This document shows, piece by piece, positions 63,466 through 64,000 of a stretch of 64,000 bases of DNA. Numbering within the stretch: position 1 is the stretch's first letter; every line of letters starts with the position of its first letter. Source of the stretch: QHWF01 sp036848175. GTDB taxonomy: Bacteria > Acidobacteriota > Vicinamibacteria > Vicinamibacterales > CAVVIG01. The notes beneath the pieces are model-generated. The model did not search any database. It was not told the origin of the DNA and worked only from the letters and a program-made list of their open reading frames with translations. Made by a program: the position numbers and the translations under genes. The stretch is from NCBI GenBank assembly GCA_036848175.1, contig DAIUKO010000004.1, forward strand, positions 16,141-80,140, in the 5' to 3' direction.

Positions 63466-64000
63466 ATGCTGAGAACGCTCCTCGTCCTGTCGATCCTGGT
63501 GCCTGGCTTTTACATGGCGCTCCGCGACCGCTTCAGCGCCCTGCTGCTCTACCTGTGGTACGCGTTCTTCAGACCGCAGGACTGGATGTACCTCGACATC
63601 TCGGCGCTCAAGCCGTCGCTTCTGCTCGGCCTCGTGCTGATCGTCCCGTCGATCCTTTCCGGCATCCTGCCGGACTTGACGCATCCATTGAGCGTCGGCG
63701 CCCTGATGTTCCTCGGGTCCAGCTTCGTCGCGCAGTTCAATGCCATCAACGCCGACGTCGGCTGGGAGTGGATCGATTTCCTGACGCGGCTGCTGCTGGT
63801 GTGCCTGCTCGGAACGTCGTTGACGACAACGCCGCGGCGACTGGTGGCGATCATGGGCGTCGCCGCCGGCTCGTTCGGTTTCCATGCCGCGAAGGCCGGA
63901 CTGGCGTCGATGCTCGGTGGCGGCCTGCGCTTCTTCGACGGTCTATCGGGCGCGTTCGTCGACAACAACGGCTACGCGTGCGGCACGGTGATGATCATGC
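63466..64000 (+). CDS. O-antigen-ligase-like membrane protein (TIGR03097-like), truncated by the window edge
   Basis: At least 178 aa and open to the end. Starts MLRTLLVLSILVPGFYMALR, with YLWYAFFRPQDWMYLD, LLGLVLIVPSILSG and AGSFGFHAAKAGLAS. This start and the DUF5935-like segment match the exosortase-A-system O-glycosylation ligase family, which is related to WaaL/Wzy. The C-terminal Wzy_C part lies outside the window, so the assignment is provisional. Confidence 0.85.
   Translation, partial: MLRTLLVLSILVPGFYMALRDRFSALLLYLWYAFFRPQDWMYLDISALKPSLLLGLVLIVPSILSGILPDLTHPLSVGALMFLGSSFVAQFNAINADVGWEWIDFLTRLLLVCLLGTSLTTTPRRLVAIMGVAAGSFGFHAAKAGLASMLGGGLRFFDGLSGAFVDNNGYACGTVMIM

Overview
The window is GC-rich (codon third positions mostly G/C) and looks like a chromosomal scaffold of an Acidobacteriota member, probably class Vicinamibacteria. 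This is inferred from a MacB-like orphan permease of the ADOP type, a PadR/membrane-protein pair, a MoxR-DUF58-VWA operon with a C13-like and a DUF4159 gene, several very large DUF4082/BACON/MBG secreted proteins, and many GTAGGGC / GGCGAC...GTCGCC palindromic intergenic repeats. No rRNA, tRNA, CRISPR array or transposase was seen. There are two 100-N gaps (24567-24666 and 46391-46490). Both have duplicated flanks, which suggests that overlapping contig ends were scaffolded.

Layout. 1-3.9 kb: truncated permease, rdgB and small housekeeping or hypothetical genes, and a YihY/BrkB membrane protein. 4.0-16.0 kb: one co-directional operon (VWA membrane protein, C13-like protein, DUF4159, MoxR ATPase, DUF58, BatA/VWA, and a very long coiled-coil membrane protein), interrupted by three intergenic palindromic repeats. 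16.3-18.4 kb: NarL-type two-component pair. 18.6-28.0 kb: a giant secreted protein with a DMFase-like head, DUF4082, Fn3 and lectin-like domains and 11 tandem MBG units. 28.3-30.4 kb: a 48-aa basic protein and a secreted propeller-like protein. 30.9-45.2 kb: an exopolysaccharide (EPS) cluster on the plus strand (PilZ, two REC-less sigma-54 activators, export protein, OM barrel, chain-length determinant, ExeA-like ATPase, tyrosine kinase, priming sugar transferase, deacetylase, FemAB, and a PL26/YetA-like protein). 45.4-46.3 kb: PadR and a membrane protein. 46.5-61.9 kb: minus-strand glycosyltransferases, hexapeptide acyltransferases, acyltransferase-3, beta-helix proteins and large secreted proteins. 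62.2-64.0 kb: a plus-strand glycosyltransferase and the start of an O-antigen-ligase-like gene.

How it fits together. The 31-64 kb gene set closely resembles the XrtA (exosortase A)-associated EPS cluster of Proteobacteria, but no exosortase and no PEP-CTERM tail is visible here. The main observation is a set of -24/-12 (sigma-54) promoter matches, GG-N10-GC with TTGC at -12. They lie upstream of one sigma-54 activator, of two divergent glycosyltransferase operons, and of the genes for the giant, propeller, Ig-propeller and G8 secreted proteins, with a further match at the 48-aa protein. This suggests that one RpoN regulon, possibly tuned by c-di-GMP through the PilZ protein, co-produces an exopolysaccharide and a set of giant secreted adhesin-like proteins.
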